Origin: Streptomyces sp. 1331.2
GTDB lineage: Bacteria; Actinomycetota; Actinomycetes; Streptomycetales; Streptomycetaceae
DNA length: 64,000 bases
NCBI RefSeq assembly: GCF_900199205.1
Contig: NZ_OBMJ01000002.1
Location: 62,001 to 126,000 of the forward strand
Direction: 5' to 3'
Below, piece after piece: positions 9,260-18,714 of this stretch (position 1 is its first letter; each line of letters starts with the position of its first letter). The translations under genes were made by a program, and so were the position numbers. The notes beneath the pieces were generated by a model. It had not been told where the DNA came from and did no database searches. It was given only the letters and a program-made list of their open reading frames with translations.

Positions 9260-9924
9260 GGGCGAACGCGCGGGCGGCGTCGGTTCCTCCGGTGCGGCGG
9301 GCCATGATGTCGCGTACCGGCGGGGGCAGTTGCTCCCAGTCGAGGCGGAAGGGCCCGCTGACGGTGGCGGCCGCCGCCACGCGCGGCTCCAGCGCCGCGG
9401 CCCTGGCCGCGAAGTAGCCGCCCAGGCTCATGCCGACGAGCCCGATGCGGGCGACGCCGAGGGCGTCGACGACCCGTCCCACGACGCGCTCGTAGTCCGG
9501 CACGAAGGTCGAGGTGGCCGCGAGCACGCCCTGCCCGGGGCCGTCCATCGCGAACACCGCCAGCCCCCCCTGGCCAGCAGTGCGGACGCCAGGTCGAGGA
9601 ACTCCTCCTTGGCCGAGTCCAGGCCGGGGACGACGACCACGGTCGCCGGCGCGTCGGCGGGGCCGCGCAGCCGGCCGGTGAAGCCCTCGCCGCTCACCCG
9701 CCGCGCACCGGGCTCCAGCAGGGTGAGGGCCGAGCGGGGTGACCCCGCGTCCTCCGCGCGCCGGAGGTGGTCCTGTGCGGTGCGGTGGAGGGACGGCCCC
9801 AGTCGGCGACGCTCGCGAGGCCGTCGGTGACGCGCCGGTACTCGTGCGGGTCCACGCCGGCGCCGGTGGCGCGGGTCCACTGGGCTGCGGCGAAGTCAGC
9901 AGCAGGGAACTCGGTGGTGGTCAA
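9260..9924 (-). pseudogene. alpha/beta hydrolase (FrsA/DHPON-hydrolase-like), two frameshifts and truncated C-terminus
   Basis: Three consecutive segments in three frames together read as one hydrolase. They are an N-terminal cap (ADFAAAQWTRATGAGVDPHE), then GPADAPATVVVVPGLDSAKE, then AMDGPGQG and the nucleophile elbow GLVGMSLGGYFAARAA. Similarity ends at about 9260, well short of the roughly 370 residues usual in this family, so the lid and catalytic His region is missing. One frame change lies at a seven-C run near 9566. A TTG start overlaps the TGA of the upstream oxidoreductase (TTGA), showing they were translationally coupled. Assembly error can explain the shifts but not the missing end. 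Confidence 0.7.
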
Positions 9925-10849
9925 CGCGCTTCTCCCGTCAGCAGGACGGCCTTGCCGCGGATCCGGCGCTCCCGCAGGTCGACCAGGGTGTCGGCGGTCT
10001 CCGCCCAGTGGGTGGTGCGGCCGATCTCCGGGTGGAGCCGGCCCTGTTCCACGAGGCTCACCAGGGCCGCGAGGTCGGAGCCGTACGGGGCGCCGGCGTA
10101 GTGGAAGTGCTGGATCGTGGCGCGCTCGGGCCCGCCGAGGATGTCGAAGAAGTCGAGGGACACCGGGGTGCGGCTGGCCTGTCCGAACCAGACGAGCAGG
10201 CCGCCCGGGCGCAGCTTCGCCAGGGCGACCGGCAGGTTCGGCCCACCCGTGGACTCCAGCACGACGTCGAACGGCCCCTCGGCCGCCGCGACCTCGTGCA
10301 CCACCGTCGCGCCCAGCTCCGCGAGCCGGACGCCGCGCGCCGCCGTGGCCGTGACCGCGGTCAGTTCGGCGCCGGCGCCCACGGCCAGCTCGGTGACGAA
10401 GTGGCCGACACCGCCCGAGGCCCCGGTCAGCAGCACCCGTCGCCCGGCCAGGGAACCGGCCGTGCGCAGCAGCCGCAGGGCGGTGATCCCGGCCAGCGGC
10501 AGGGACGCGGCCCGTACGGTGTCGACGCTGTCCGGGAGCACCGCGAGCGAGTGCGTGGGCACGGCCGCGTACTCGGCCCAGCCGCCCAGCGCCGGATGCC
10601 CGACCACGCGGGTGCCGATGCCCGGGCCGGTTCCGTCGGCTGCCGCCTGGACGACGAGGCCCGCGATGTCCTTGCCGGGCAGCAGCCCCGGCCGGGGGTT
10701 TCGAGCAGGAACGTTTCGCCCCGGTTCGGGGCGAAGGCCTCGACCTTGACCAGTGCCTCGCCGGGCTCCGGCACGGGCTGGGGGGCCTCGACGAAGGCGA
10801 CCGGGCGGGCGGCGTCCCCCGTGGGAATCAGTCTTTGCATGGGGAGCAT
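9921..10849 (-). pseudogene. MDR-superfamily zinc-type alcohol dehydrogenase/quinone oxidoreductase, single frameshift
   Basis: The N-terminus (RPVAFVEAPQPVPEPGEALV, ending FAPNRGETFLLETP) is in one frame. The rest (LLPGKDIAGLVVQAA, then GASGGVGHFVTELAVGAGAE for the cofactor) is in another. The switch falls at a run of five Cs near 10694-10700 and needs one base to repair. Otherwise the protein is full length, about 308 residues, so this is either a recent mutation or a sequencing error. It is divergent from the LysR gene at 10930, which probably regulates it, and it is coupled to the hydrolase remnant downstream. Confidence 0.75.
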
Positions 10850-10929
10850 GCAACTCCGCGGCTGCCCAGGTGATCCAACAACGGACGAGCAAGACCGACA
10901 ACCATCGGTTGTCAACTATGGTGGCGGCC

Positions 10930-11967
10930 ATGGATCTCGACGTGGCGCAGGTACGTGCCTTCGTGCGCACTGCCGAGGAGCTGCACTTCGGGCGAGCGGC
11001 GGACACCCTCGGCATCACCCAGCAGGCGCTGTCCAAGCGGATCGCCCGACTGGAGTCCCTGCTCGGCACCGAGCTGTTCCACCGCGGCAGCGGCGGCAAA
11101 GGCAGCGGTGGCAAAGGCAACGGCGGCAGCAGCGGGAACGGCAGCAGCGGCGGGAACGGCGACAGCGGCAGCCGCACCGGGGTGCACCTCACCGAGGCCG
11201 GGCAGCGCTTCCTCCCGCCGGCCCGGCAGACCGTGGCCGCCGCCGACGCGGCGGTCGCGGCAGTGGCGGCGATGTCCGGGCAGCGGCGCCCGCTACGCGC
11301 GGACGTCTGGGGGCACCTCTATGCGCCGATGCGGACGCTGGCCCAAGTCGCGGGACGAGCAGGCGAGTTGGTGCTGGGCCACGGGCGCGATCTGCCGTCG
11401 GTGACGACGGCACTGCTGCGTGGCGACATCGACGCGGCCTTCGGCCGGGTCCACCCTCCGCTGCCCGCCGGGCTGACCCACCGCCTGGTCCGCCTCGAAC
11501 CGGTGGACGTCGTCCTGAGTGCGGACCACCCGCTCGCCGCCGAACCGGCCCTGCGGCCGGACCAGTTGTGCGACAGCGTGCTCTGGGCGCCCGGTCCGCT
11601 GGACCGGCTCGACTTCCTCCACCGGTTCGCCGACCGCTTCGGCATCCGCAACCGGGCCACCGGCGTCAACCTGGGGCTCTCCCACTTCCTCGCCGAGGTG
11701 GCGGAGGAGCCGCGACGCTTCTCCCTGGTGCCGGCCGACGTGCCACTGCCGCCGGTCCCCGGACTGCGCTCCGTCCCCCTGGTCGAACCCACGCCGCTGT
11801 ACGCCTGGTCACTGCTGTGGCGCTCCGGGAACGGGCACCCGGGGCTGACCGACCTCGCCGCCGCCTGCGCCGAGGAAGCGGGGCGAAGCCGCTGGCTGGA
11901 GTACGACCCGACCCGCGACTGGCTGCCCGAACCGCCCACCAGCGGTGGCGACCCGGGCCCGCGGTAG
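10930..11967 (+). CDS. LysR-type regulator with Gly/Ser-rich insert in the DNA-binding wing
   Basis: This 345-residue LysR protein has the normal winged HTH (LDVAQVRAFVRTAEELHFGR, ITQQALSKRIARLESLLGTE) and effector domain. Between ELFHRGS and GVHLTEAGQRFLP, where the family has only 5-7 wing residues, there is an extra tract of about 25 residues of Gly, Ser, Lys and Asn. It is encoded by near-repeats of AGCGGCGGCAA at about 11088-11176. The insert could lengthen the wing or impair DNA contact. The start is the second of two nearby ATGs (10918, 10930). It is divergent from the oxidoreductase at 9921-10849. Confidence 0.85.
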   Translation: MDLDVAQVRAFVRTAEELHFGRAADTLGITQQALSKRIARLESLLGTELFHRGSGGKGSGGKGNGGSSGNGSSGGNGDSGSRTGVHLTEAGQRFLPPARQTVAAADAAVAAVAAMSGQRRPLRADVWGHLYAPMRTLAQVAGRAGELVLGHGRDLPSVTTALLRGDIDAAFGRVHPPLPAGLTHRLVRLEPVDVVLSADHPLAAEPALRPDQLCDSVLWAPGPLDRLDFLHRFADRFGIRNRATGVNLGLSHFLAEVAEEPRRFSLVPADVPLPPVPGLRSVPLVEPTPLYAWSLLWRSGNGHPGLTDLAAACAEEAGRSRWLEYDPTRDWLPEPPTSGGDPGPR

Positions 11968-12020
11968 CAGCCGGGCACAGCGGGTGCCGTTGACGACCGT
12001 GTCACCAGCCCCGAACGAGC

Positions 12021-12317
12021 TCACGGCCTGTGAACGGCCGTGATGCGGCCGGCGCGGCCGGCGTAGACCCGGTGGGCCGTGCCAGGCTCACCTGCTTCTG
12101 GCCGGCTCATCTGGTTACCGCCGATGGTCGGGTGGCGGGCCGGTTCACGCTTCGGGCCCTCATCCGCCCGCACCTCCCGCCCCCACACCTGTTGCGCCTG
12201 GCCGTCCACCTCGTACGGGGTGTTCCACAGCGGCTTGTAGACCACTCCACCGGCCTGCTGGGCGATGAACTCCCGCGCTTGGCCGGGTTGGGCCGGACTC
12301 ACCCGGAATTCCCCCAC
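12021..12317 (-). pseudogene. fragment of an ATP-grasp peptide maturase (TgmB/MvdD-like), probable relic
   Basis: About 40 residues (AREFIAQQAGGVVYKPLWNT then VDGQAQQVWGREV) match the ATP-binding core of actinobacterial ATP-grasp ligases that modify ribosomally made peptides, where VVYKPL carries the nucleotide-binding Lys. Neither the pre-ATP-grasp domain nor the metal-binding C-terminal half is present; the sequence turns unrelated within 30 residues. No precursor peptide gene was found. The rest of 11968-12534 holds nothing else I can recognise. The identification is by motif memory only. Confidence 0.45.
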
Positions 12318-12534
12318 AGCTCCGGCCGGGTCCGTCCCCTGCGCGGACCCGACCGGTAGCCCCCGGGTGGGGCGGGTGTGGACGGGGCGCGGGTCGACCG
12401 GCTAGGGGGTCGGGTGCGCCTGTCCTGTGCCGTGGGGGCGAGCCTAGGCAGGGGCGTCTTACCGATCGCTTACCGAACTCTTACCGAACGGGCGGTGGGC
12501 GGTTAGGCTCGTATCAGGGGTGGGGGTGCCACCG

Positions 12535-15500
12535 TCAGCTGCCGTACGGCGGCGCATCACCGGTACCGGTGCCTGAGCCGGAACCTGAACCGGAGCCCGG
12601 CCCGCTGACGGCGCTGTCGCCCAGCTCGCCCGCCTCCGCGAGGACGCGCGCCGCCGACTCCGGCAGGCCGGCGGCCTCGTACGCCCGGCCGAGCGCACGC
12701 AGCGCCCCGGCGAGGAAGGAGCGCCACCCACGCGCGCGCCACACCAGGACGGACTCCTCCAGGTGGGCGAGGGCCGAGGCGTGGTCGCCCGCCGCCAGGT
12801 CCAGCTCGCCGAGGATGCCGAGGGCCTGGGCGAGGTGGTGGCCGAGGTCGAAGCGCCGGGCGATGGCGAGCGCGGCCTCGGCCGTCTCGCGGGCGCGGCC
12901 GTCCCCGGTGGCCGCGTACAGGGTGGCCAGGTAGAGCAGCGAGAACGCTTCCACGTAGCGGTCGTCGAGGCAGCGGGCCATGGCGAGGGAGCGGGTGAGC
13001 AGTTCGTCCGCCCGCTGCGGCTGGCCGGCCCGGCCGTGGGCGGCGCCCAGGAACTGGATCGCGGTCGCCTCGAAGCGGGTGTTGCCGATGAGCCGGGCCA
13101 GCCGCAGGGTCTCGCTCAGGTGCTCGATGGTGCGGTCGAGGTCGGTCTCGCCGTAGGCGACGGCGATGATCTGGTGCGCCCGGGCCTGGCCGCCCGGGTG
13201 GTCGTGGACGGTGGCGAGGTCCAGGGCGCGGTGCGCCGCGTCCAGCGCTTCCTGCTCCCGGCCCTGGGCGACCAGGCTCCAGGCGGTCAGGACGAGGGCG
13301 TCGGCGGTGCCGCGCGGTTCCCGTACCTGCTCGAACTGGCGTTGCAGGTGCCGCGCGCGGCCCTCCAGGGCGACCATCGTCTGGCTGCCGTCCACCGGGT
13401 CTGCGGTCTGATGGGACTCGCGCTTCTCCCGGAGGTCGTCGACGTTCTCATGGAGGTCATCGACCGGCGTGGTCCAGGTCGTCACCTCGATGAGGCCGCG
13501 GGTGAGGACGGCCGCACCCAGCGCGTCGCCGGCCGCCCGGCAGGCCTGGAGGACGGTCAGGTGCGTGGTGCGCCAGTCGTCGTACAGGCCGCGCGCGTCG
13601 CAGTACTTCTCCTGGGCGGCGGCGAGTTCCCAGGCCAGGGGCACCATGCGCAGCGCGGCGGCCTGTCGGGCGCTCGCGTTCAGGGCCGGCTGCTCGGCGT
13701 CGAACCAGGCCATCGGGTCGTCCAGCAGCGCCGCCGTGACGGCGGACGGCAGCGGGTGGCGCGGTGCGTCGCCGTGGATCGGCGCGAAGCAGGGGCCGGG
13801 CACCTGGTCGGCCGCCTGCTCGGCCAGCCGGAGCCAGGCGCCGAAGGCCCGTTCGAGGGCTGCGGTGCGTACGGCCGGTTCGTCGGCGGCCTCGGCGTGC
13901 TCGCGCGCGTACAGCCGGACGAGGTCGTGGAAGCGGTAGCGCAGGTGCGGCTCGGTGCCGGTCTCCTGGAGGAGTTGGGCGTCGAGCAGTTCCTCCAGTT
14001 GGCGTTCGGCCTGTTGCAGGGGGATGTCGGCGATCGCCGCCGCGGCCCACGGCGCGAAGTCGGGTGCGTCGAGCAGGCCGAGCAGCCGGAACGTGCGGCG
14101 GGTCGGCTCGGACAGCCGGTTGTAGCCGACGGCGAAGCCGGCCCGTACGGCCAGGTTCCCGGCTGCCAGTTCGTCGAGGCGCCGCCGTTCGTCGTGCAGC
14201 AGGTGCGCGAGCCGGGCCAGCGTCCAGCGCGGCCGGGCGGCCAGGCGGGCCCCGGCGATGCGCACGGCCAGCGGCATGCCGCCGCACAGCTCCACGATCC
14301 GGGCGGCGGCGATGGGTTCGGCGGCGACGCGGTGCTCGCCGAGGATGCGGCGCAGCAGGGTGCGGGCGTCGGCGGCGCCGAGTTCGTGCAGGTCGACGAG
14401 GGCGGTGCCGGGCAGGGCGGTGAGCGGGGTGCGGCTGGTGACGAGGACGGCGGGGCGGCGGTCCCCGTCGGAGGGAGTGCCCGGGAGCAGCGGGCCGAGC
14501 TGCTGTTCGTCGGCGGCGTTGTCGAGCAGGACGAGCGTGCGACGGCCGGCGAGCAGGGTGCGGTACAGCGCGGTGCGCTCGTCCAGGGAGGCCGGGATCT
14601 CCCGGGGGTCGGCGCCGAGGGCGCGCAGGAAGGCGGCCAGGACGCGGGCCGGGTCGGCGGGCGACTCGTCCACCCCGCGCAGGTCCGCGTACAGCCGGCC
14701 GTCCGGGTAGTCGGCGGCGGCGCGGTGGGCGGTGTGGACGGCCAGCGCCGTCTTCCCGATGCCGCCCATGCCGGCGATCACCGGCACCCGGCCTGCCGTC
14801 AGGGCTTCCTGGACCAGCCGTACCTGCTCGTCGCGACCGGTGAAGTCCGGCACGTCCGGCGGGAGTTGGGAGGGTACCCGGAACCGCCCGAGGTCGGCGC
14901 GGACGCCTTCGCGGTCGCGGACGCCCTCGCGGACGCCCTCGCGTACGCGGACGCGGACGCGGTCGTGGGCCAGCAGCGAGAGGAAGACGCTCTGCACCTG
15001 CTCCCCCGGCTCGATCCCGAGCTCCTCGGAGAGCCGGCGACGCAGCGACTGGAAGCGGCGCAGCGCCTCGGCCGCCCGGCCGTCCGCCGCCAGCAGCTGC
15101 AGCAGGGCGGCGTGCACGGGCTCGTCGTACGGGTGGTCCTCGGCGAGCGCCGCCAGCGCGGGAACGGCAGCCGTGCGCGAGGCCGTGGCCGTGGCCGTTC
15201 CGGTCCCTCCTGACGCCCCGGCCGACAGGGCGTCGGCCGCCAGGGCGTCCCGGGCCAGGGCCAACGCCGCGCCGCGCACCGCGCCCTCCACGGAGGTCAC
15301 CAGCGGGTCCTCGCGGTGCAACCGCTCCAGCCCGGCCAGCACCGGGCCGCGCCGCAGCGCGACCGCCGCGGCCCGGTCCCCGTCGGCGGCGAGCCGGCGG
15401 AACCGTCCGAGGTCCACCGCCTCCGGCCCGGTCAGCAGCCGGTACCCCTGCGCGTCCGAGTCCAGCACCACCGCCGGATCCCCGAACCCTCCGAGCCAGG

Positions 15501-15714
15501 CCCGCAACCGCGACATCCCGGTGTGCACGGCGCCCCGGCCGATCCGGTCCGCCTGCTCCGCCCACACCAGCTCCAGCAGCCGCCCGACCGGCAGCCGCTC
15601 CCCCTCCGCCAGCAGCAGCGCCCCGAGCAGCCCGCGCAGCACGGTGGCCCTCGGCAGCGGCTGCGGTTCGCCGTCAACGGCGACCGTGAGGGGGCCGAGC
15701 AGCCCGAACGCCAT
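12535..15714 (-). CDS. SARP-family regulator: BTAD + NB-ARC ATPase + TPR (AfsR-like)
   Basis: This 1059-residue AfsR-like regulator has an N-terminal OmpR-type DNA-binding domain (FGLLGPLTVAVDG). A bacterial transcriptional activation domain follows, then an NB-ARC module with a clear P-loop (GMGGIGKTALAVHTAH) and VLLDNAADEQQL as Walker B. The C-terminal half is TPR-like helical repeats. SARPs activate specialised-metabolism genes. The ATG at 15714 is favoured by GGAG nine nt upstream; ATGs at 15723 and 15756 are alternatives. The C-terminus ends in a Gly/Ser/Thr repeat (GSGSGSGTGTG). No biosynthetic cluster is obvious nearby. Confidence 0.92.
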   Translation of the reverse strand: MAFGLLGPLTVAVDGEPQPLPRATVLRGLLGALLLAEGERLPVGRLLELVWAEQADRIGRGAVHTGMSRLRAWLGGFGDPAVVLDSDAQGYRLLTGPEAVDLGRFRRLAADGDRAAAVALRRGPVLAGLERLHREDPLVTSVEGAVRGAALALARDALAADALSAGASGGTGTATATASRTAAVPALAALAEDHPYDEPVHAALLQLLAADGRAAEALRRFQSLRRRLSEELGIEPGEQVQSVFLSLLAHDRVRVRVREGVREGVRDREGVRADLGRFRVPSQLPPDVPDFTGRDEQVRLVQEALTAGRVPVIAGMGGIGKTALAVHTAHRAAADYPDGRLYADLRGVDESPADPARVLAAFLRALGADPREIPASLDERTALYRTLLAGRRTLVLLDNAADEQQLGPLLPGTPSDGDRRPAVLVTSRTPLTALPGTALVDLHELGAADARTLLRRILGEHRVAAEPIAAARIVELCGGMPLAVRIAGARLAARPRWTLARLAHLLHDERRRLDELAAGNLAVRAGFAVGYNRLSEPTRRTFRLLGLLDAPDFAPWAAAAIADIPLQQAERQLEELLDAQLLQETGTEPHLRYRFHDLVRLYAREHAEAADEPAVRTAALERAFGAWLRLAEQAADQVPGPCFAPIHGDAPRHPLPSAVTAALLDDPMAWFDAEQPALNASARQAAALRMVPLAWELAAAQEKYCDARGLYDDWRTTHLTVLQACRAAGDALGAAVLTRGLIEVTTWTTPVDDLHENVDDLREKRESHQTADPVDGSQTMVALEGRARHLQRQFEQVREPRGTADALVLTAWSLVAQGREQEALDAAHRALDLATVHDHPGGQARAHQIIAVAYGETDLDRTIEHLSETLRLARLIGNTRFEATAIQFLGAAHGRAGQPQRADELLTRSLAMARCLDDRYVEAFSLLYLATLYAATGDGRARETAEAALAIARRFDLGHHLAQALGILGELDLAAGDHASALAHLEESVLVWRARGWRSFLAGALRALGRAYEAAGLPESAARVLAEAGELGDSAVSGPGSGSGSGSGTGTGDAPPYGS

Positions 15715-15870
15715 CGTCGTCATCCGCTCCAGCCCCCTCCCTGCAGAACCCGTCACCAGTCCACGACCCTAGTACGGACCTGCTCGGCCGAGGCAGGGCC
15801 CGTCACCGCGAGGGCTCGTCACCGCAGCGGCCCGTCGCCGCAAGGGCCCGGCACCGCAAGGGCCCGTCGC

Positions 15871-15915
15871 CCGGTGTCACGGCACCCGGTGTCACGGCGC
15901 CCGGTGTCACGGCGC
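15871..15915. repeat. 15-bp tandem repeat, three copies
   Basis: Units beginning at 15871, 15886 and 15901 share CCGGTGTCACGGC. They sit in the 190-bp gap between the SARP start and the hydrolase stop. The gap also contains looser repeats of GGGCCCG(T/G)CGCCGCAA. No function is evident. Confidence 0.7.
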
Positions 15916-17046
15916 CGGGGTGATGTTGCCGTCCTCGTCCATCACGAAACGGCCCGACGTCTGCCCGTCGACCTTGCCCTGGTCGAGCCAGTGCTTGGAG
16001 AGGTTGTGCAGGTTCTTGTGCTGCACCTCCCAGGGCATCTGGTGACTGGCGCACTTCGCCGTGACCAGGATCTTGTGGGGCCCCGTGATGGCGTCGTAGA
16101 GCGCGGGGACGTGGAAGTCGAGCGCCGGGTTGGGGTTGGACGGTGTCGTGTTGGCCGTCTTGTCGAACTCGCCGTGCACGATCAGCACGGGCACGCTTCC
16201 GCCGAGGATGCCACCCTGCCCCGCCGTGGTGTTGTTCCAGCCCCAGGAGACGAAGTTCCGGAAGCGGCTGACGCCCACGGGCTTCCCGGTGGCCGGGTCG
16301 ACCGGTCCCCAGGTGCGACCGATGGAGTCGATGTCCATCAGGGCGCTCCACACGACGTCGACGATGCCGGGCTCACGCTGGTCCGGACAGTGCACCTCGT
16401 TGATCCAGCCCTGGTCGAAGCCCTTCAGGGTGAGGACGTGGGTGGGGAAGCCCGGCACCGGCAGGGTCGGCGGGTTCGACGGGCCCCCCGGCGGAAAGAT
16501 CGGGGCGAGCAGGAACAGGCTCTCCACCTTCCCCGGGTTCTTCACCGCGTACGGCCCCATCGCGAACGCGGCCGCCGACCAGCCGATGAAGGAGACCGTC
16601 GACACGTTGCGGTTGGTGAGGATGAAGTCGACGACGGTGCCGAGCTCGTCCTGGTCGCTCTGGGAGTTGGTGAGCACGAAGGGGTAGCTCGCGGTGCGCG
16701 GGCCCGACAGCGGAGGGTTGACCGCAGCCTGCTCGTTGGGGCCGACGTTGCACGGGTCCTCCATCCGGGGACGCGGCGACCGGCCCGAACCCTGGAGGTC
16801 CATCATGAACACGTCGTACCCGGCCCGGGCGAGCGCTTCGGCCCACCCGTACGAGGTGTGCTGCAGGTCGTAGGCCGCCAGCGTCGGAATGCTCCTGCCG
16901 TGCAGCATGAGGACGACCTTGCGGTTCGCGGGCGGACCGGGAGGCGTGCCGTCGTGCTCCCGCACGAAGAGCTCGACCTTCTGGCCCGCCGTTGCGGGGA
17001 TGGTCGAGAAGTGCGGGACCTGGTGGTCGGTCGTGACGATGGCCAT
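15907..17046 (-). CDS. alpha/beta hydrolase, function unknown
   Basis: This 379-residue hydrolase has HGRSIPTLAAYD as its oxyanion strand and a GWSAAA nucleophile elbow (Ser in FIGWSAAAFAMG). An acid/base end includes VLIVHGEFDKTAN and CASHQMPWE. No signal peptide is visible. The ATG at 17046 is preceded by AAGGAG at 7 nt. Substrate cannot be told. The upstream gap to 17265 contains a short (GGACT)-type tandem near 17155-17190 and nothing coding. Confidence 0.85.
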   Translation of the reverse strand: MAIVTTDHQVPHFSTIPATAGQKVELFVREHDGTPPGPPANRKVVLMLHGRSIPTLAAYDLQHTSYGWAEALARAGYDVFMMDLQGSGRSPRPRMEDPCNVGPNEQAAVNPPLSGPRTASYPFVLTNSQSDQDELGTVVDFILTNRNVSTVSFIGWSAAAFAMGPYAVKNPGKVESLFLLAPIFPPGGPSNPPTLPVPGFPTHVLTLKGFDQGWINEVHCPDQREPGIVDVVWSALMDIDSIGRTWGPVDPATGKPVGVSRFRNFVSWGWNNTTAGQGGILGGSVPVLIVHGEFDKTANTTPSNPNPALDFHVPALYDAITGPHKILVTAKCASHQMPWEVQHKNLHNLSKHWLDQGKVDGQTSGRFVMDEDGNITPAP

Positions 17047-17265
17047 GGGCGGGCTCCTTGCCGGCGAGGTCGGGGGACGGTGGTCCGTCCGCAGCCCACA
17101 GTCGGCGAGGCGGCTGGCCCGCGCCACAGCAGTGCCGCCGTCCGACGCACGGGACGGACTGGACGGACTGGACGGACTGGACGGACTGGGCGGATGCCGG
17201 AGCGGCCGGCATTGCCGTGGCTCAGGGTGCGCGGCCGCCGACCCCGGCCGCTTGCCCGAAGCGGC

Positions 17266-18429
17266 TCAGCACGGCACGTCGCCGGCGCACCTCCACAGGG
17301 TCTCCCCGCCCGGGTAGACGTTGGCGCGCGGGGAGTACAGGTGGCCGACCCACTCCTCCCCGTCCCCGGCGGCGATGAACGCCTCGCCCTGGTACGCCAC
17401 CGGCACCTCCTGACGCGCCGTCACGCAGTGCGCCGGATCGGTCGTGAACGCCGTACGGGCGGCGACGACGGTGTGGGTGACGGCCGGGCCGGGTTCGCAG
17501 GCATGGTGCGCCGAGGTCCAGAAGGCGGCGACCTTGACGGTGACTTCCACGGACGATGCCGTGGGGTTGTCCACCTTGAGCGCGAACACCACCCGGTGCG
17601 GCTCGACCATCGCGCACGCCCGCAGCCGTACACCCGACGGGCCGGCCATGGGCGCCGAACACCGGCTGTCCTCCCCCAGCGGGCCCACCTCCACCCCGCT
17701 CGCCGAGCCGCCGGTGCTGCGCGCAGCCGGGGCGGTCGCCGTGGCGGCCGGCGCAGTGGCCGACGCAGTGGCCGACGCGGTGGCCGACGCGGTGGCCGAC
17801 GCAGTGCGCTCGGGCGGCGGCGGGACGACGGCCGGGGCCGACGCCACATCAGAACCGTTGGAGGCCGGAGGAATACGGTGGCCCGCCCACACCGCGCCCA
17901 ACGCCACCACCCCGAGCACGGCCACCGAGGCCGCAAGGTACCGCCAGCGGGATCGTGGACGCCCCCCGGCCACCTCGTCCGCCCCGGCCTGCACCTCCGG
18001 AGCCTCCGCCCCCGCCCGTACCGCCGGCGCGTACAGGACCAGCTCCCCCACAGCCGGAGCCTCCCCGCCCACCCTCCGCTCGGCGCGTCTCTGCTGCACC
18101 GCCCGCTCGGCGGCGAGCTTCGCCTGTTGACGCCACGCCTGCCACCGCGCCAGCTCCTCCGCGTCCGCGCCGAAGATCCGGGCGAGCTCCGCCAGGACGC
18201 TGAGGTCGGGCAGGTCGGTGCGTTCGAGGTGCAGATAGCGACTGACGGACGACTTGCTCAGCCCCTCCACCCCGGAGCGCCCGAGGCTGTCCTTCAGCTT
18301 CGCCGCGACCCGCTCCATCGACAGGCTGGACTCCTTGAACCTCTCGTTCAGCGCCCGGACGAGCAGCCTCCTCGGGTCCTCTGACTCCTCCGCCCCGTCC
18401 GGTCCCGCGTCGTCCGGCTCGTCGTGCAC
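17266..18429 (-). CDS. membrane-anchored HTH protein with extracytoplasmic Cys-containing domain
   Basis: About 387 residues. The N-terminal cytoplasmic XRE-like domain (VEGLSKSSVSRYLHLERTDL followed by LAELARIFGADAEEL) is followed by an arginine-rich linker. One transmembrane helix (YLAASVAVLGVVALGAVWAG) and a low-complexity Ala/Thr/Ser repeat (SATASATASATASATA) come next. A C-terminal domain of about 140 residues has several Cys. The layout suggests an envelope sensor linked to a DNA-binding domain, but it is inferred. The GTG at 18429 is preferred for its GGAGAAG site; GTG 18444 is an alternative. It is divergent from the CHAP gene. Confidence 0.78.
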   Translation of the reverse strand: MHDEPDDAGPDGAEESEDPRRLLVRALNERFKESSLSMERVAAKLKDSLGRSGVEGLSKSSVSRYLHLERTDLPDLSVLAELARIFGADAEELARWQAWRQQAKLAAERAVQQRRAERRVGGEAPAVGELVLYAPAVRAGAEAPEVQAGADEVAGGRPRSRWRYLAASVAVLGVVALGAVWAGHRIPPASNGSDVASAPAVVPPPPERTASATASATASATASATAPAATATAPAARSTGGSASGVEVGPLGEDSRCSAPMAGPSGVRLRACAMVEPHRVVFALKVDNPTASSVEVTVKVAAFWTSAHHACEPGPAVTHTVVAARTAFTTDPAHCVTARQEVPVAYQGEAFIAAGDGEEWVGHLYSPRANVYPGGETLWRCAGDVPC

Positions 18430-18714
18430 GCCGTCTTCTCCCACCGCTCTCCCACCGCCCAGCCGTTCCCGCAGGTCAGAGGCTTGGGCGGGCGGTGGGA
18501 CGGCGGTGGGAGACCGGTGGGACGTTTGCCCTGCCGACAACCCTGGTGACGCACCGTCAGCGCTCGGCACGATGGGACCACGGCGCCGATCCGGCCCGTC
18601 GACTCCCAGCCTTCGCCCCGCCCCGGCCTGCTCGCCCGCAGCTCTGGCATGCCCGCCGACTGTATCGAAGCGAACGACCGCGGGGTGACCTGGAACACAA
18701 AGGAGTGATCTTCC

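Noticed and set aside
17155..17190. GGACT-type tandem repeat near the hydrolase start considered as a regulatory site
   Set aside because: It is a short simple-sequence run without symmetry, lying upstream of the ribosome-binding site with no match elsewhere.
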